Positions 17,900-27,067 of a stretch of DNA of 64,000 bases are shown here, piece after piece. The notes under the pieces are model-generated. The model did not search any database. It was not told the origin of the DNA and saw only the letters and a list, made by a program, of their open reading frames with translations. Numbering within the stretch: the first letter of the stretch is position 1; each line of letters begins with the position of its first letter. The stretch comes from Nocardioides humilatus. Its GTDB lineage: Bacteria; Actinomycetota; Actinomycetes; Propionibacteriales; Nocardioidaceae. The position numbers and the translations under genes were made by a program. Where the stretch lies: positions 1 through 64,000 of the forward strand of contig NZ_VUJV01000009.1 of NCBI RefSeq assembly GCF_008373755.1, given 5' to 3'.

Positions 17900-18921
17900 G
17901 CAACAACGCGCCGCGCCGTGGACTGGGCCGCGGCCTCGGGTCCCTGATCCCGACGGCGCCGCCCGAGGCGACTCCCCCGCCGGTCGGCGACGGTACCGCT
18001 GACGGCACCCCCTCCGCGGGCGTGCCGGGCACGGTGACCACGCAGCCGCCGGTCGTGTCGACCCCGGTGGCGTCCGCTCGCACCGGCTCTCGCGAGCTCG
18101 TGCCCGTCGAGGGCGCCTACTTCATCGAGCTCGACCCCACCTCGATCCGACCCAACCACGTCCAGCCCCGTCAGGTCTTCGAAGAAGAGGCGATGGCCGA
18201 GCTGGTGCACAGCGTGCGCGAGATCGGCCTCCTCCAGCCGATCGTCGTGCGCGAGATCGAGCCGGGTGCCTTCGAGCTCATCATGGGCGAGCGTCGGTGG
18301 CGTGCGGCCCAGAAGGCGGGCCTGGAGAAGATCCCGGCCATCGTCCGTGCCACGGACGACTCCGACATGCTGCGCGACGCGCTGTTGGAGAACCTCCACC
18401 GCTCGCAGCTCAACCCGCTCGAGGAGGCAGCGGCCTATGCCCAGCTGCTCGAGGACTTCGGCTGCACCCATGACGTGCTGGCTCAGCGGATCGGCCGATC
18501 CCGCCCGCAGATCAGCAACACACTGCGGCTGCTCAAGCTGAGCCCGGCGGTCCAGCGACGGGTGGCGGCCGGCGTGCTGTCGGCCGGTCACGCCCGGGCC
18601 CTGCTGGCCGTCGACGACGCCGACATCCAGGACCGCCTGGCGGCTCGGGTCATTGCCGAGGGCATCAGCGTGCGCGGGCTCGAGGAGATCGTGGCGGTGG
18701 GCGACACCGGCTCGACGAAGGCGCGAGCGACCCACGCCAAGCCTTACGCGCCGGGCCTCACGGAGATCTCGGACCGGCTCGCCGATCGGCTCGAGACGCG
18801 GGTCAAGATCGACATCGGCAAGGCGAAGGGCAAGATCACGGTCGAGTTCGCGACGCTCGAGGATCTGCGTCGGATTGTCGACATCATGGACCCACGCAAC
18901 CGCTCGGACCGGCCGATCTAG
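17896..18921 (+). CDS. parB: Chromosome-partitioning protein ParB
   Basis: This 341-residue CTP-dependent DNA clamp loads at parS. The N-terminal ParA-interaction box RRGLGRGLGSLIP is followed by a Pro/Thr-rich linker. The CTPase domain has ELVHSVREIGLLQPIVVR and GERRWRAAQKAG. The helix-turn-helix (AQRIGRSRPQISNTLRLLKL) recognises parS, and a C-terminal dimerisation domain carries VKIDIGKAKGKITVEFATLEDL. The TTG start at 17896 overlaps the parA stop (TTGA). Confidence 0.97.
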   Translation: MSNNAPRRGLGRGLGSLIPTAPPEATPPPVGDGTADGTPSAGVPGTVTTQPPVVSTPVASARTGSRELVPVEGAYFIELDPTSIRPNHVQPRQVFEEEAMAELVHSVREIGLLQPIVVREIEPGAFELIMGERRWRAAQKAGLEKIPAIVRATDDSDMLRDALLENLHRSQLNPLEEAAAYAQLLEDFGCTHDVLAQRIGRSRPQISNTLRLLKLSPAVQRRVAAGVLSAGHARALLAVDDADIQDRLAARVIAEGISVRGLEEIVAVGDTGSTKARATHAKPYAPGLTEISDRLADRLETRVKIDIGKAKGKITVEFATLEDLRRIVDIMDPRNRSDRPI

Positions 18922-18984
18922 CCTCTGACCTGCGGAAACGGGTTTCGAGGCTCGCTTCGCTCGCACCTCAACCACCGAAAGTCG

Positions 18985-19022
18985 ACAAAGCGACTTGTAG
19001 ACCTATCTACAAGTCGCTTTGT
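18985..19022. terminator. Bidirectional terminator after parB
   Basis: A perfect 17-bp stem (ACAAAGCGACTTGTAGA and its complement) closes the four-base loop CCTA. One arm ends in GCTTTGT and the other begins ACAAAGC, so U-rich ends form in either direction. It lies between convergent parB and the acyltransferase and touches the latter's stop codon. Confidence 0.9.
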
Positions 19023-19814
19023 TCATTCGGCGGCTTTCTCGGCCGCCTTCTCAGCTGCCTTCGCGGCCCGAGCGGCCTTGCGTGCAGCGAGCTCCTCGGT
19101 GTCGAGGCGCGCCGCCTCCTCGGGCGTCGGAGCGGAGCCACCGAAGCGGGCCGGCGTCCACCAGGAGCCGGGCTTCTTCTCGTCTTCGGGGTAGGCCGCG
19201 ATGACCTCGTCGAGCATGGCGGCCATCCGCGCACGCAGCTCCTCGGACTCGGCCGTCGGGTCCTCACCGGTCGGGTAGAGGGGCTCACCGACCTTGACGG
19301 CGATGGTCTTGCGCGAGCGCGAGAAGTCCCGCGGGTGGTCCTTGGTCATGAGGCGGTGTGCACCCCACACAATGACGGGTATCAGCGGCACACCGGTCTC
19401 CGCGGCGATCCGGACGGCACCGGTCTTGAGCTCCTTGATCTCGAAGGAGCGCGAGATGGTGGCCTCGGGGTAGATGCCGACGACCTCGCCCATCTCGAGG
19501 TAGCGCTTGGCGTCCTCCATCGACTGCAGGCCCGAGGCCCGGTCGACCCGGATGTGGTGGAACGAGCGGAGCAGGTGGCCGACGCCGGGCTTGTCCATCA
19601 TCTCGCGCTTGATCATGAACCGGACCAGGCGCTTGGACGGGTTGGCGCCGAGGCCGCCGTAGATGAAGTCGACGTAACCGGTGTGGTTGATCGCGAGCAG
19701 CGCGCCGCCCTGCTTCGGGACGTTCTCCGTGCCGGAGAGCTGGAACCGCTGGCCGAGGACGCGGAAGAGGACCTTGGCGGTCACGATGACGGGCGGGTAG
19801 GTGATGTCTCGCAC
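19023..19814 (-). CDS. 1-acyl-glycerol-3-phosphate acyltransferase-like (PlsC family)
   Basis: This roughly 263-residue LPLAT-family protein has the acyltransferase blocks: NHTGYVDF (NHxxxxD catalytic motif), HHIRVDR, YPEATIS (block III, EAT in place of EGT) and VPLIPVIVWG (block IV). It probably acylates a lysophosphatidate-like acceptor at the membrane. The C-terminus is an Ala/Lys/Glu helix with repeated AAEKAAEK units. I place the start at GTG 19814 (MRDITYPPVIV); longer readings run antisense into the aminotransferase gene and are not credible. No good SD is seen, so the transcript may be leaderless. Confidence 0.85.
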   Translation of the reverse strand: MRDITYPPVIVTAKVLFRVLGQRFQLSGTENVPKQGGALLAINHTGYVDFIYGGLGANPSKRLVRFMIKREMMDKPGVGHLLRSFHHIRVDRASGLQSMEDAKRYLEMGEVVGIYPEATISRSFEIKELKTGAVRIAAETGVPLIPVIVWGAHRLMTKDHPRDFSRSRKTIAVKVGEPLYPTGEDPTAESEELRARMAAMLDEVIAAYPEDEKKPGSWWTPARFGGSAPTPEEAARLDTEELAARKAARAAKAAEKAAEKAAE

Positions 19815-19909
19815 CGAGCGAGTCTGACAGCCGGCGCTAGCAGATGAAACTGCGGTCCACGGCAGAACCGGTCCGAAAACCTGTCCCGTTCGAACAAAAA
19901 GCGGCGGAT

Positions 19910-21124
19910 CTACCGGCGAGTAGCCAAGAACTCTGCGATTCGCCCGATCGCTTCCTCGAGGACGTCGACGTCGGGGAGCGTCACGAGCCGGAAGTGGTCG
20001 GGCGTCGGCCAGTTGAAGCCGGTGCCGTGGGTGACCAGGATCTTCTTGGCCCGCAGCAGCTCGATGACGAACTGCTCGTCGTCGTCGATGGCGTAGACCT
20101 CGGGATCGAGCCGCGGGAAGCAGTAGAGCGCGCCCCGGGGCTTCACCGACGTGACGCCCGGGATCTCGTTGAGCAGCCGGTGGGCGAGCATGCTCTGCTC
20201 GTAGAAGCGGCCTCCGGGCACGATCAGCTCGTTGATCGACTGGTAGCCGCCGAGGGCGGTCTGGATCGCGTGCTGGGCCGGCACGTTGGCGCACATGCGC
20301 ATGTTGGCGATGAGCGTGAGGCCCTCGAGGAACTCCTCGGCGATCTCCTTGGGGCCCGAGATCATCACCCAGCCGGCGCGGTAGCCACAGACGCGGTAGG
20401 CCTTGGAGAGGCCGCTGAACGTCAGGCACAGGACGTCAGAGCCCGCCGCGGCCGCCGCGTGATGGTGCACGGCGTCGTCGAAGAGGATCTTCTCGTAGAT
20501 CTCGTCGGCAAAGACGACCAGCTGGTGACGGCGGGCGATGTCGACGAGCGCCTCGACCATCTGCTTGCTGTAGACGGCACCCGTGGGGTTGTTGGGGTTG
20601 ATGATGACGATGGCGTGCGTGTTCTCGGTGATCTTGGACTCGATGTCCTCCAGATCCGGCATCCAGCCGTTGTCCTCGTCGCACCGGTAGTGCACCGGCG
20701 TGCCGCCCGACAGCGTCACCGCGCCCGTCCAGAGCGGGTAGTCGGGTGCCGGCACCAAGATCTCGTTGCCGTCGTCGAGGAAGGCCTGGAGCACCATCGA
20801 GATGAGCTCGGAGACACCGTTGCCGATGAAGACGTCCTCGACGTCGGTGTCCTTCAGGCCGCGCGACTGGTAGTACTGCGCGACTGCGGTGCGGGCGGAG
20901 TAGATGCCCTGCGAGTCGCTGTAGCCCTGCGACTCCGGCAGGTGGTGCATCACGTCGGCCAGGATCGCCTCGGGTGCCTCGAAACCGAACGGTGCCGGGT
21001 TGCCGATGTTGAGCTTGAGGATGCGGTGCCCCTCGGCCTCGAGGCGCTGCGCCTCGACGAGGATCGGGCCGCGCACGTCGTAGCGGACGTTGCGGAGCTT
21101 CTTGCTCTGGCGGATCTTGCGCAC
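19910..21124 (-). CDS. PLP-dependent aminotransferase, AlaA type
   Basis: This 404-residue class I/II aminotransferase begins MRKIRQSKKLRNVRYDVRGP, typical of AlaA-type glutamate-pyruvate transaminases. Visible motifs are GYSDSQGIYSARTAVAQYY, NPNNPTGAVYS (cofactor/substrate Asn), FADEIYEKI (Asp to pyridine N) and SGLSKAYRVCGYRAGW with the PLP lysine. The likely reaction is pyruvate plus glutamate to alanine plus 2-oxoglutarate. Start is GTG at 21124, divergent from the GNAT gene. It sits where cwlM/Rv3916c lie in mycobacteria. Confidence 0.88.
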   Translation of the reverse strand: MRKIRQSKKLRNVRYDVRGPILVEAQRLEAEGHRILKLNIGNPAPFGFEAPEAILADVMHHLPESQGYSDSQGIYSARTAVAQYYQSRGLKDTDVEDVFIGNGVSELISMVLQAFLDDGNEILVPAPDYPLWTGAVTLSGGTPVHYRCDEDNGWMPDLEDIESKITENTHAIVIINPNNPTGAVYSKQMVEALVDIARRHQLVVFADEIYEKILFDDAVHHHAAAAAGSDVLCLTFSGLSKAYRVCGYRAGWVMISGPKEIAEEFLEGLTLIANMRMCANVPAQHAIQTALGGYQSINELIVPGGRFYEQSMLAHRLLNEIPGVTSVKPRGALYCFPRLDPEVYAIDDDEQFVIELLRAKKILVTHGTGFNWPTPDHFRLVTLPDVDVLEEAIGRIAEFLATRR

Positions 21125-21181
21125 ACGGCATTCTCGCAGCCCCGCGTGTGCGACTCCACGGAGATATCGCCCGTGGAGATC

Positions 21182-21187
21182 TACTCT
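21182..21187 (+). promoter_or_regulatory. -10 element of a leaderless promoter
   Basis: TACTCT ends 7 bases before the GTG at 21195. No SD fits, which is part of the recurrent leaderless layout. Confidence 0.5.
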
Positions 21188-21194
21188 TGATGAT

Positions 21195-21842
21195 GTGGCC
21201 CGTACGACGGTCCCTCTGACGCTCGATCACCTCGCCGCGCTCGACGCGCTGGGGGTGCCGTGCCGCTCCTGCCTGTTCTGGGAGCTCGACCCGGTCCGGC
21301 GCGACCGCCTGACCGAGCCCGAGACCCGCGCGGAGGTCAAGGAGTCCTGGGTCTCCGAGGTCCTGCGCGAGTGGGGATCGTGCGGTCGGGTGGCACTGGT
21401 CGACGGGGAGCCGGTCGGCTACCTGACCTACGCGCCGCCGTCGTACGTCCCGGGCGCCGCTCAGTTTCCGACCGCCCCCGCCTCGCCCGATGCGGTGCTG
21501 CTGACGACGGCGTTCGTCGCCGATGGCTACGACGGGGTCGGCATCGGCCGGCTGCTCGTGCAGGGGATGGCGCGCGACCTCGTCGGCCGGGGCGGCATCC
21601 GTGCCGTCGAGGCGTTCGCTGCCGGCGGCAACCGGCTCACCGCGGAGACCGGGTGCCTGCTGCCCGCGGAGTTCTTGGCCCGGGTCGGCTTCAAGACGCA
21701 CCGACCGCACCCCCGCACCCCTCGGATGCGGATGGAGCTGCGCTCGCTGGTCACTTGGCGCGACGAGGTCGAGGCAGCGATCGAGCGGCTCGTGGGCGCC
21801 GTACGGCCCAAAAAGAACCCGACGCCCGCACACCGCGAGTAG
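21195..21842 (+). CDS. GNAT family N-acetyltransferase
   Basis: This 215-residue protein has a GNAT core. EPVGYLTYAPPSYVP is a beta4-like strand, and VLLTTAFVADGYDGVGIGRLLVQGMARDLVGRGGIRAVEAF contains the acetyl-CoA-binding GxGIGxLL pyrophosphate loop (about residues 115-140). The N-terminal CRSCLFWELDP with paired Cys and the C-terminal MRMELRSLVTW are typical of an actinobacterial subgroup near trxA. The substrate is unknown. I chose the GTG at 21195, downstream of TACTCT; longer in-frame readings extend into the aminotransferase promoter. Confidence 0.82.
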   Translation: MARTTVPLTLDHLAALDALGVPCRSCLFWELDPVRRDRLTEPETRAEVKESWVSEVLREWGSCGRVALVDGEPVGYLTYAPPSYVPGAAQFPTAPASPDAVLLTTAFVADGYDGVGIGRLLVQGMARDLVGRGGIRAVEAFAAGGNRLTAETGCLLPAEFLARVGFKTHRPHPRTPRMRMELRSLVTWRDEVEAAIERLVGAVRPKKNPTPAHRE

Positions 21843-21881
21843 AGCGGTGCCGGGCGCCGGGCAATGAAGCCGGGGGACGGA

Positions 21882-22208
21882 TCAGGCGATGAAGTCGGCC
21901 AGCTCGTTGAGGATCGCGGCCTTCGGACGGGCGCCGACGATGGTCTTCACGACCTCGCCGTTCTGGTAGACGTTGATCGTCGGGATGCCGGTGACGCGGT
22001 AGGACGCGGGGGTGACCGGGTTCTCGTCGACGTTCATCTTCAGGAAGGTGATCTTGTCGCCGTGCGCGGCGTTGATCTCGTCGAGGATCGGGGCGACCTG
22101 GCGGCACGGACCGCACCACTCGGCCCAGAAGTCGACGAGCACGGGCTTGTCGGACTTGAGGACCTGCGTGTCGAACTCGGAGTCGGTGACGGCGGGGATG
22201 TTGCCCAC
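21882..22208 (-). CDS. trxA: Thioredoxin
   Basis: This 108-residue thioredoxin has the redox active site WAEWCGPCRQVAP and the cis-proline loop TGIPTINVYQNGE. It reduces protein disulfides with electrons from TrxB, encoded 111 bases upstream on the same strand. GTG start at 22208. In M. tuberculosis the same sigM-antisigma-trxB-trxC order is found, and SigM-type factors are often tied to oxidative stress, so co-regulation is plausible but not shown here. Confidence 0.97.
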   Translation of the reverse strand: MGNIPAVTDSEFDTQVLKSDKPVLVDFWAEWCGPCRQVAPILDEINAAHGDKITFLKMNVDENPVTPASYRVTGIPTINVYQNGEVVKTIVGARPKAAILNELADFIA

Positions 22209-22319
22209 GGTGCTTCCCTTCGGCGGTGGTGGATCCGGGTGGATCCGGGGGGTGGATCAGTTGGAATGATTGCTCAACACGGAGTGGCGGGGGGATGTTC
22301 CCTCGCCCATGGTGACGGT

Positions 22320-23327
22320 TCAGACGGGCTGGGCGCCGACCTCGGCGGCCGTGTCGTCGGCCGAGCCGGCCGATGACGCGGTGTGGTCGAGCATCGCGAG
22401 GTAGCGCTCGGCGTCGAGCGCGGCCGCGCAACCGGTGCCAGCTGCGGTGATCGCCTGGCGGTAGTGGTGGTCGACCACGTCGCCGGCGGCGAAGACGCCC
22501 GGCAGGTTGGTGGCGGTGCTGGGGTGCTTCACGAGCACGTAGCCGTTGTCGTCGAGGTCGACCTGGCCCTGGAGCAGCTCGGAGCGCGGCTCGTGGCCGA
22601 TCGCGATGAACAGGCCGGTGGCCGCCAGGTCGCGCGTCTCCCCGGTGACGGTGTCGCGCAACGTGATCGACTCGAGCGACTCCTCGCCGTTGATCGAGGC
22701 GACCTCGGAGTTCCACACGATCTCGAGCTTGGGGTCGGCGAACGCCCGCTCCTGCATGATCTTCGACGCGCGCAGCGAGTCACGACGGTGGATCAGCGAG
22801 ACCTTGCTGCCGAAGCGGGTGAGGAACGTCGCCTCCTCGATGGCCGAGTCGCCACCGCCGATCACGGCGATGTGCTGCTCGCGGAAGAAGAAGCCGTCGC
22901 AGGTCGCGCAATAGGAGACGCCGCGGCCCGAGAGCTTCTCCTCGTTGTCGAGCTCGAGCTTGCGGTAGCCCGACCCGGTCGCGAGGATCACCGCCCGGGC
23001 CCGGTAGGTGGCGTCCGCGGTCTTCACGATCTTCTCGTCGCCGGTCAGGTCGACCTCGACCACGTCGTCGGCGATCAGCTCGGCACCGAAGCGCTCGGCC
23101 TGGGCCTTCATCTCGTCCATCAGGGCCGGACCCATGATGCCGTCGCGGAAACCGGGGAAGTTCTCGACCTCGGTGGTGTTCATCAGCGCGCCGCCAGCGG
23201 TCACCGAACCCTCGAAGACCAGCGGGGCGAGCTGGGCCCGCGCGGCGTAGACCGCAGCGGTGTAACCGGACGGGCCGGAGCCGATCACGATGACGTTGCG
23301 CAGGTCGGTAGCGGTGCTGTCGGACAT
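22320..23327 (-). CDS. trxB: Thioredoxin reductase (NADPH)
   Basis: This roughly 335-residue FAD flavoprotein has the FAD-binding [20 protein letters not shown], the NADPH-binding [20 protein letters not shown], the redox pair [10 protein letters not shown] and the C-terminal FAD motif [23 protein letters not shown]. It reduces TrxA. I chose the ATG at 23327 (M-S-D-S-T-A-T-D); an upstream in-frame start would add an implausible basic leader. The anti-sigma gene lies upstream. Confidence 0.96.
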   Translation of the reverse strand: MSDSTATDLRNVIVIGSGPSGYTAAVYAARAQLAPLVFEGSVTAGGALMNTTEVENFPGFRDGIMGPALMDEMKAQAERFGAELIADDVVEVDLTGDEKIVKTADATYRARAVILATGSGYRKLELDNEEKLSGRGVSYCATCDGFFFREQHIAVIGGGDSAIEEATFLTRFGSKVSLIHRRDSLRASKIMQERAFADPKLEIVWNSEVASINGEESLESITLRDTVTGETRDLAATGLFIAIGHEPRSELLQGQVDLDDNGYVLVKHPSTATNLPGVFAAGDVVDHHYRQAITAAGTGCAAALDAERYLAMLDHTASSAGSADDTAAEVGAQPV

Positions 23328-23472
23328 GGTGAGGAACCTCGATGCTGGCGGGTGGTCGGGTCGCGTCGAACGGACGCGACACCTGTGCAACCCCGATCGT
23401 AAGGGGCGGCATTCCCGGGTGTGAGGGGAGTGACCCTCGGTAGGACGGGAGGAGCCGTCCGACAGCGGCGCG

Positions 23473-24240
23473 TCAGCCGTTCGTGGGCAGCGTCGTCGAC
23501 CGCAGGACCTCGGCGGTGCCGCACTGCAGCACCTCCACCACCTGCGAAGCGCCCATCGGCTGCCGGAACTTCACGTAGGCCGGAGCGCCGTCGTAGCGGA
23601 CCGCCACCAGCACGCCGCGGTTCCACGGCGCGTCGGCACAGGTGAAGCCGACGGGCGCGTGGATCAGGGTCTTGCCATAGCGAGCAGTGGCCGGCGAGGG
23701 GAGGAACTCCGCCTGGATCCGGGCCAGGTCGTGGGTCAGGTGCTGGGACCGTACGACGTAGGCACGCTCCGCAGGGACGCGCTTCTCCCACGGCGCGTCG
23801 GCGAACTCGCCGTTCAGCTCGTCGCCGTCGGCCGTCTCGGGACGGAGGCCCTTGTCGTCAGCCGCGGCGGCGTCTTCTCCGCGCTCGACGCTGGTCCCGG
23901 TCGCCGCGGAGTCGTCCATGCCTTCGGAGCCCGAGTTGACGAGCGCGCCGACGCCGAGCCCCAGGACCGCCACCGCCGCTGCCGCTCCCAGCAGCGCGAC
24001 GACCCGGTGCCGCCGGGTCCGGACGAAAGGATGGATGCTCGCCTCAGACCCGGTCGCAGGCGTCGGCTCGGGACCACTGACGAAGCGTTCAGCGGCCAGG
24101 CCCACCAGGGCTTCGTCGAGGCGGGCAGCGACGTCGGGCGGGATCGGGTCGGTGACGCGAGCGTCGGACAGGAGCGCGCGGAGACGCTCCTCGTCGCGCG
24201 GGGAGACGGGGTCGAGCTGTTCGTCGTGCTCGTCGGTCAT
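23473..24240 (-). CDS. Putative anti-sigma factor, membrane-anchored
   Basis: This 255-residue protein lies directly downstream of the sigM gene (20-base gap). An acidic N-terminal cytoplasmic region (about 1-77) precedes one membrane helix ([22 protein letters not shown], about 81-102), an acidic linker, and an extracytoplasmic domain (about 140-255) with two Cys. No HxxxCxxC zinc anti-sigma motif is seen, so sensing would not use the classic ZAS cysteine switch. Topology and position match Rv3912, the SigM antagonist. The function is inferred from context. Confidence 0.75.
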   Translation of the reverse strand: MTDEHDEQLDPVSPRDEERLRALLSDARVTDPIPPDVAARLDEALVGLAAERFVSGPEPTPATGSEASIHPFVRTRRHRVVALLGAAAAVAVLGLGVGALVNSGSEGMDDSAATGTSVERGEDAAAADDKGLRPETADGDELNGEFADAPWEKRVPAERAYVVRSQHLTHDLARIQAEFLPSPATARYGKTLIHAPVGFTCADAPWNRGVLVAVRYDGAPAYVKFRQPMGASQVVEVLQCGTAEVLRSTTLPTNG

Positions 24241-24260
24241 CAGGGGTCCTAGCTGCGGGG

Positions 24261-24968
24261 TCAGACGGGATCAGCGGCAGGATCGCCGGGTGGTCCGCGT
24301 CGGGACACCGATCCGACGTCCGGGATCGCGCGGGGGTTCCCGGCAACGGTCGTCGGCCCGGTCTCCTCGCCCTCGTCGTCGAGCAGCGGTCGCAAGATGA
24401 CGGCGAGCTTGGCCCGCCCGCGGGCACAACGGCTCTTCACCGTGCCCTCGGCACAGTCGAGGATCTCGGCGACCTCGGCGACCGGATAACCCTCCATGTC
24501 GACGAGCACCAGCGCCGCCCGCTGCTCGGCCGGCAGTTGGGCGAGCGCGGCGAGCACCACCGCCCGACGCTCGTTGCGGATGCCGTGCTCGGCGGGATCG
24601 AGCTCGTCGTCGGACGGAGACGTCGCCGACGCCAGCGACCCGCGCCCCGACTCATCGAGGTCGTCGGGCAGGGGTTCGGCGCGTCGTACCTTCGCCGCCC
24701 GCAGGCGGTCGAGGCACGCGTTGACCACGACCCGGTGCAACCACGTCGTGACCGCAGCCTCGCCACGGAAGCTCCCCGCACGCCGGAACGCCGCGACCAG
24801 CCCGTCCTGGAGGCCGTCGGCGGCCGTCTCGGGATCACCGGTCGTGCGCAGGGCGACCGCCCACAAGCGGTCGCGGTGGCGGGCGAAGAGCACCCCGAAC
24901 GCCTCGGGATCGCCGGCGACATGGGCGGCGAGCAGCTCGGCGTCGGTGCTGACTGCCTCATCGTCCAT
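24261..24968 (-). CDS. sigM: ECF sigma factor, SigM-like
   Basis: This 235-residue ECF sigma factor has region 2 at DPEAFGVLFARHRDRLWAVALRTTGDPETAADGLQDGLVAAFRRAGSFRG with the -10 recognition helix ending TWLHRVVVNACLDRLR. Region 4 at about 145-195 (LPAEQRAALVLVDMEGYPVAEVAEIL, then CAEGTVKSRCARGRAKL) is the -35 recognition HTH. A roughly 40-residue Pro/Gly-rich tail follows. It overlaps the pseudokinase stop by 11 bases, so it is likely co-translated with the MurJ-linked genes. Rv3911 is the positional counterpart. Confidence 0.88.
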   Translation of the reverse strand: MDDEAVSTDAELLAAHVAGDPEAFGVLFARHRDRLWAVALRTTGDPETAADGLQDGLVAAFRRAGSFRGEAAVTTWLHRVVVNACLDRLRAAKVRRAEPLPDDLDESGRGSLASATSPSDDELDPAEHGIRNERRAVVLAALAQLPAEQRAALVLVDMEGYPVAEVAEILDCAEGTVKSRCARGRAKLAVILRPLLDDEGEETGPTTVAGNPRAIPDVGSVSRRGPPGDPAADPV

Positions 24969-26952
24969 GGACCACCACCTCCGCCAGCCCGACCCGGTAA
25001 CCGCCGGACACGACGGGCAGCGAAGTGAACCACACGACCACGTAACGACCGGTCACCGCGGTGTCACCCTCAGGCGACGCCGGCTCGAGCGTCAGGTCGC
25101 CGGCAGATGCGGTGTCGGCGGCAACGGGCTCGCCCGTCGGGGCAGCCTCCGGGAGGGTGTCGGTCACGAAGAGCTGGACGTCGGTGGGCGATCCCACCAG
25201 GTCGAGGTCGACAGCAGCGATCTCCCGCACGGCGCCGAGGTCGAGATAGAGGCCGACCCCGGACTTCAGGGCGGGCGCCGACGGGCCGAGCTGGTCCTGG
25301 TAGGTCGAGGTCGTCCAGGACGTCGCCGGGTCGCCGTCGACCGCCAGGCCGACCTCGGCGTCGTTCTCCTCGCCGTCGCTGCTGAGCGGGTCGAACGACG
25401 CCGCCGTGACGCCGGCGAGCGGCGAGTCCGACGACGCGGTGGTGTCGGTCGTTCGGGAGTTCCGGGAGGCGTTGCCTGACGGTTCGTCGCGCTCGGCTCC
25501 GAGCGGCGTGCGGCCGCGGCCGAGGTTGAAGGCGACCACCACGGCGACCAACAGCAACAGCGTCGCGGCGATGACCATCGCCAGTCGCAGCCAGTTGCGG
25601 CCCGGGACCACCTCGTGCTCAGCGGTGTGATCGGCTGTCCTGCCAGGTCCGGCCTGGCCGGTGCCCGTGTCCCACGGCCAGAAGCCCGCCGCCGCTACCG
25701 ACGGGTCGGTGGCGTGGGGCATCGCCGACGGGTCGATGCGGAGGCGCCGCGAGGGCGCGCCCTCGGGCGGCTCCGGCGCGAAGAGCGGCCGCTCCGGAGG
25801 CGGCTCGAACGGCGGCGGCGGTGGCGGTGGGCTACTGCGGGCGCGCAGCCACTCGACTTCGTCGTCCTCGTCGGCGAAGACCGGCATGCCGGCCTCGGTC
25901 GGGATATCGACCTCGACGGAATCGAGGGCGCCGATCGGGTCGACGCTGGCGAAGGCGGTCGGGTCGGCGGAATGGCGCAGCTCGGCGACCGACGGGATCG
26001 GCGGCTCGTCGAGCGCGGGGAGCGGCGCGGGTTCAGGATCCGGCTCGCCCTGCGCCGCCCGCTCGAAGTCGCGGACCGTCATCTCCGGCACCTGCGGCAG
26101 CACCACCGGCCGGATCTCGTTGATCGGCGGGATCGAACCGGCCAACGCCTCCGGCAACCCCGACGGATCACCGCCGAGGTAGTCCATCAGCCGCTCCCGC
26201 ACCGCACCCGCGGTCGACACCTCCAGCTCCTGGTGCTGGGGGCCCGGCCACCGCCGCCGGTGAGGGGCGTCGTCGGAGATCTCGGTCCACAACAGGTCGA
26301 GCGGCCGCGGCACCCCCGCTCGCACCCGCCGCGGCGGGAGTACGGCGTCATGATCGTGCGGCGCCCCCGGCACGATCGAGTCCGACGGACCCGGCCAGGT
26401 CGCCGTCAGCGCGCAGTAGAGGACCCCGCCGAGATCGTGGCGGTCCTGGTCGATCCGGCCGGCCGGCAGGCCGTGCAGGGCGGCATCGACGCACAAACCG
26501 ATCAGCCGGACCGCGCCCAGCCGGTCGATGAGGACGTTCTCGGGGTTGAGGCGCCCGTGCGCGACCCCGCGGGAGTGCGCCGCCGCGAGGGCGCCCGCCA
26601 CCTCCGCCGCGAGCCAGGCCGAGCGACGCGGCCCCAACGGGCCACCCGCCGTCACCAAGATGTCGAGCGACGTGCCCGTGCCCCACTCGTTGACCACGAA
26701 GCACTTGCCGTCCAGGATCTCCGCGTCGAGGACCCGCAGGATCCGCGCATCCAGCACCGTCGCCGACTCGCGCGCAGCGGCCATCAACAGCGGTGCGCGC
26801 GGGTCCTCGGCAGAGATGACGTGCAGGGCGACGTAGCGCTCGAGGATGTTGTCGTGGGCACGCCAGAACCGCCCGCCGCCGCTCTCGGTCAACAGGTCGA
26901 TCAACCGATAGCGGCCGGCCAGCACGTCGCCCGGCCGAGTCGACGTCGCCAT
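24958..26952 (-). CDS. MurJ-linked pseudokinase with extracellular domain
   Basis: This 664-residue membrane protein has a Ser/Thr-kinase-like fold at about residues 8-260 with the key residues lost. VALHV has His44 in place of the ATP-binding Lys, HRDLKPEN reads HGRLNPEN (132-139, no catalytic Asp), and DFG reads GLC (152-154). A disordered acidic/Pro-rich linker leads to one membrane helix (about 453-480). A roughly 180-residue extracellular domain follows (VDGDPATSWTTSTY, GLYLDLGAVREIAAVDL), like a discoidin/galactose-binding fold. In mycobacterial MviN the same three parts are fused to MurJ; there the phosphorylated pseudokinase recruits FhaA to regulate lipid II flipping. ATG at 26952 has AGAAGG upstream; an ATG at 27006 lacks an SD. 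Confidence 0.85.
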   Translation of the reverse strand: MATSTRPGDVLAGRYRLIDLLTESGGGRFWRAHDNILERYVALHVISAEDPRAPLLMAAARESATVLDARILRVLDAEILDGKCFVVNEWGTGTSLDILVTAGGPLGPRRSAWLAAEVAGALAAAHSRGVAHGRLNPENVLIDRLGAVRLIGLCVDAALHGLPAGRIDQDRHDLGGVLYCALTATWPGPSDSIVPGAPHDHDAVLPPRRVRAGVPRPLDLLWTEISDDAPHRRRWPGPQHQELEVSTAGAVRERLMDYLGGDPSGLPEALAGSIPPINEIRPVVLPQVPEMTVRDFERAAQGEPDPEPAPLPALDEPPIPSVAELRHSADPTAFASVDPIGALDSVEVDIPTEAGMPVFADEDDEVEWLRARSSPPPPPPPFEPPPERPLFAPEPPEGAPSRRLRIDPSAMPHATDPSVAAAGFWPWDTGTGQAGPGRTADHTAEHEVVPGRNWLRLAMVIAATLLLLVAVVVAFNLGRGRTPLGAERDEPSGNASRNSRTTDTTASSDSPLAGVTAASFDPLSSDGEENDAEVGLAVDGDPATSWTTSTYQDQLGPSAPALKSGVGLYLDLGAVREIAAVDLDLVGSPTDVQLFVTDTLPEAAPTGEPVAADTASAGDLTLEPASPEGDTAVTGRYVVVWFTSLPVVSGGYRVGLAEVVVHGR

Positions 26953-27067
26953 CCAGTCCTTCTGTCCCGACTGCATTTGTTCGCTCGAGGCGCCTGCACT
27001 TTCCATCGTAGGGCGGGGAGGTGGGGTGTGGTGGGAGTTGGGTGTCGGGCCGGTCTTCGCGGGTGGG

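Noticed and set aside
22210-22260. GGTGGATC direct repeats between trxA and trxB
   Set aside because: Three short imperfect copies without symmetry; no recognisable operator.
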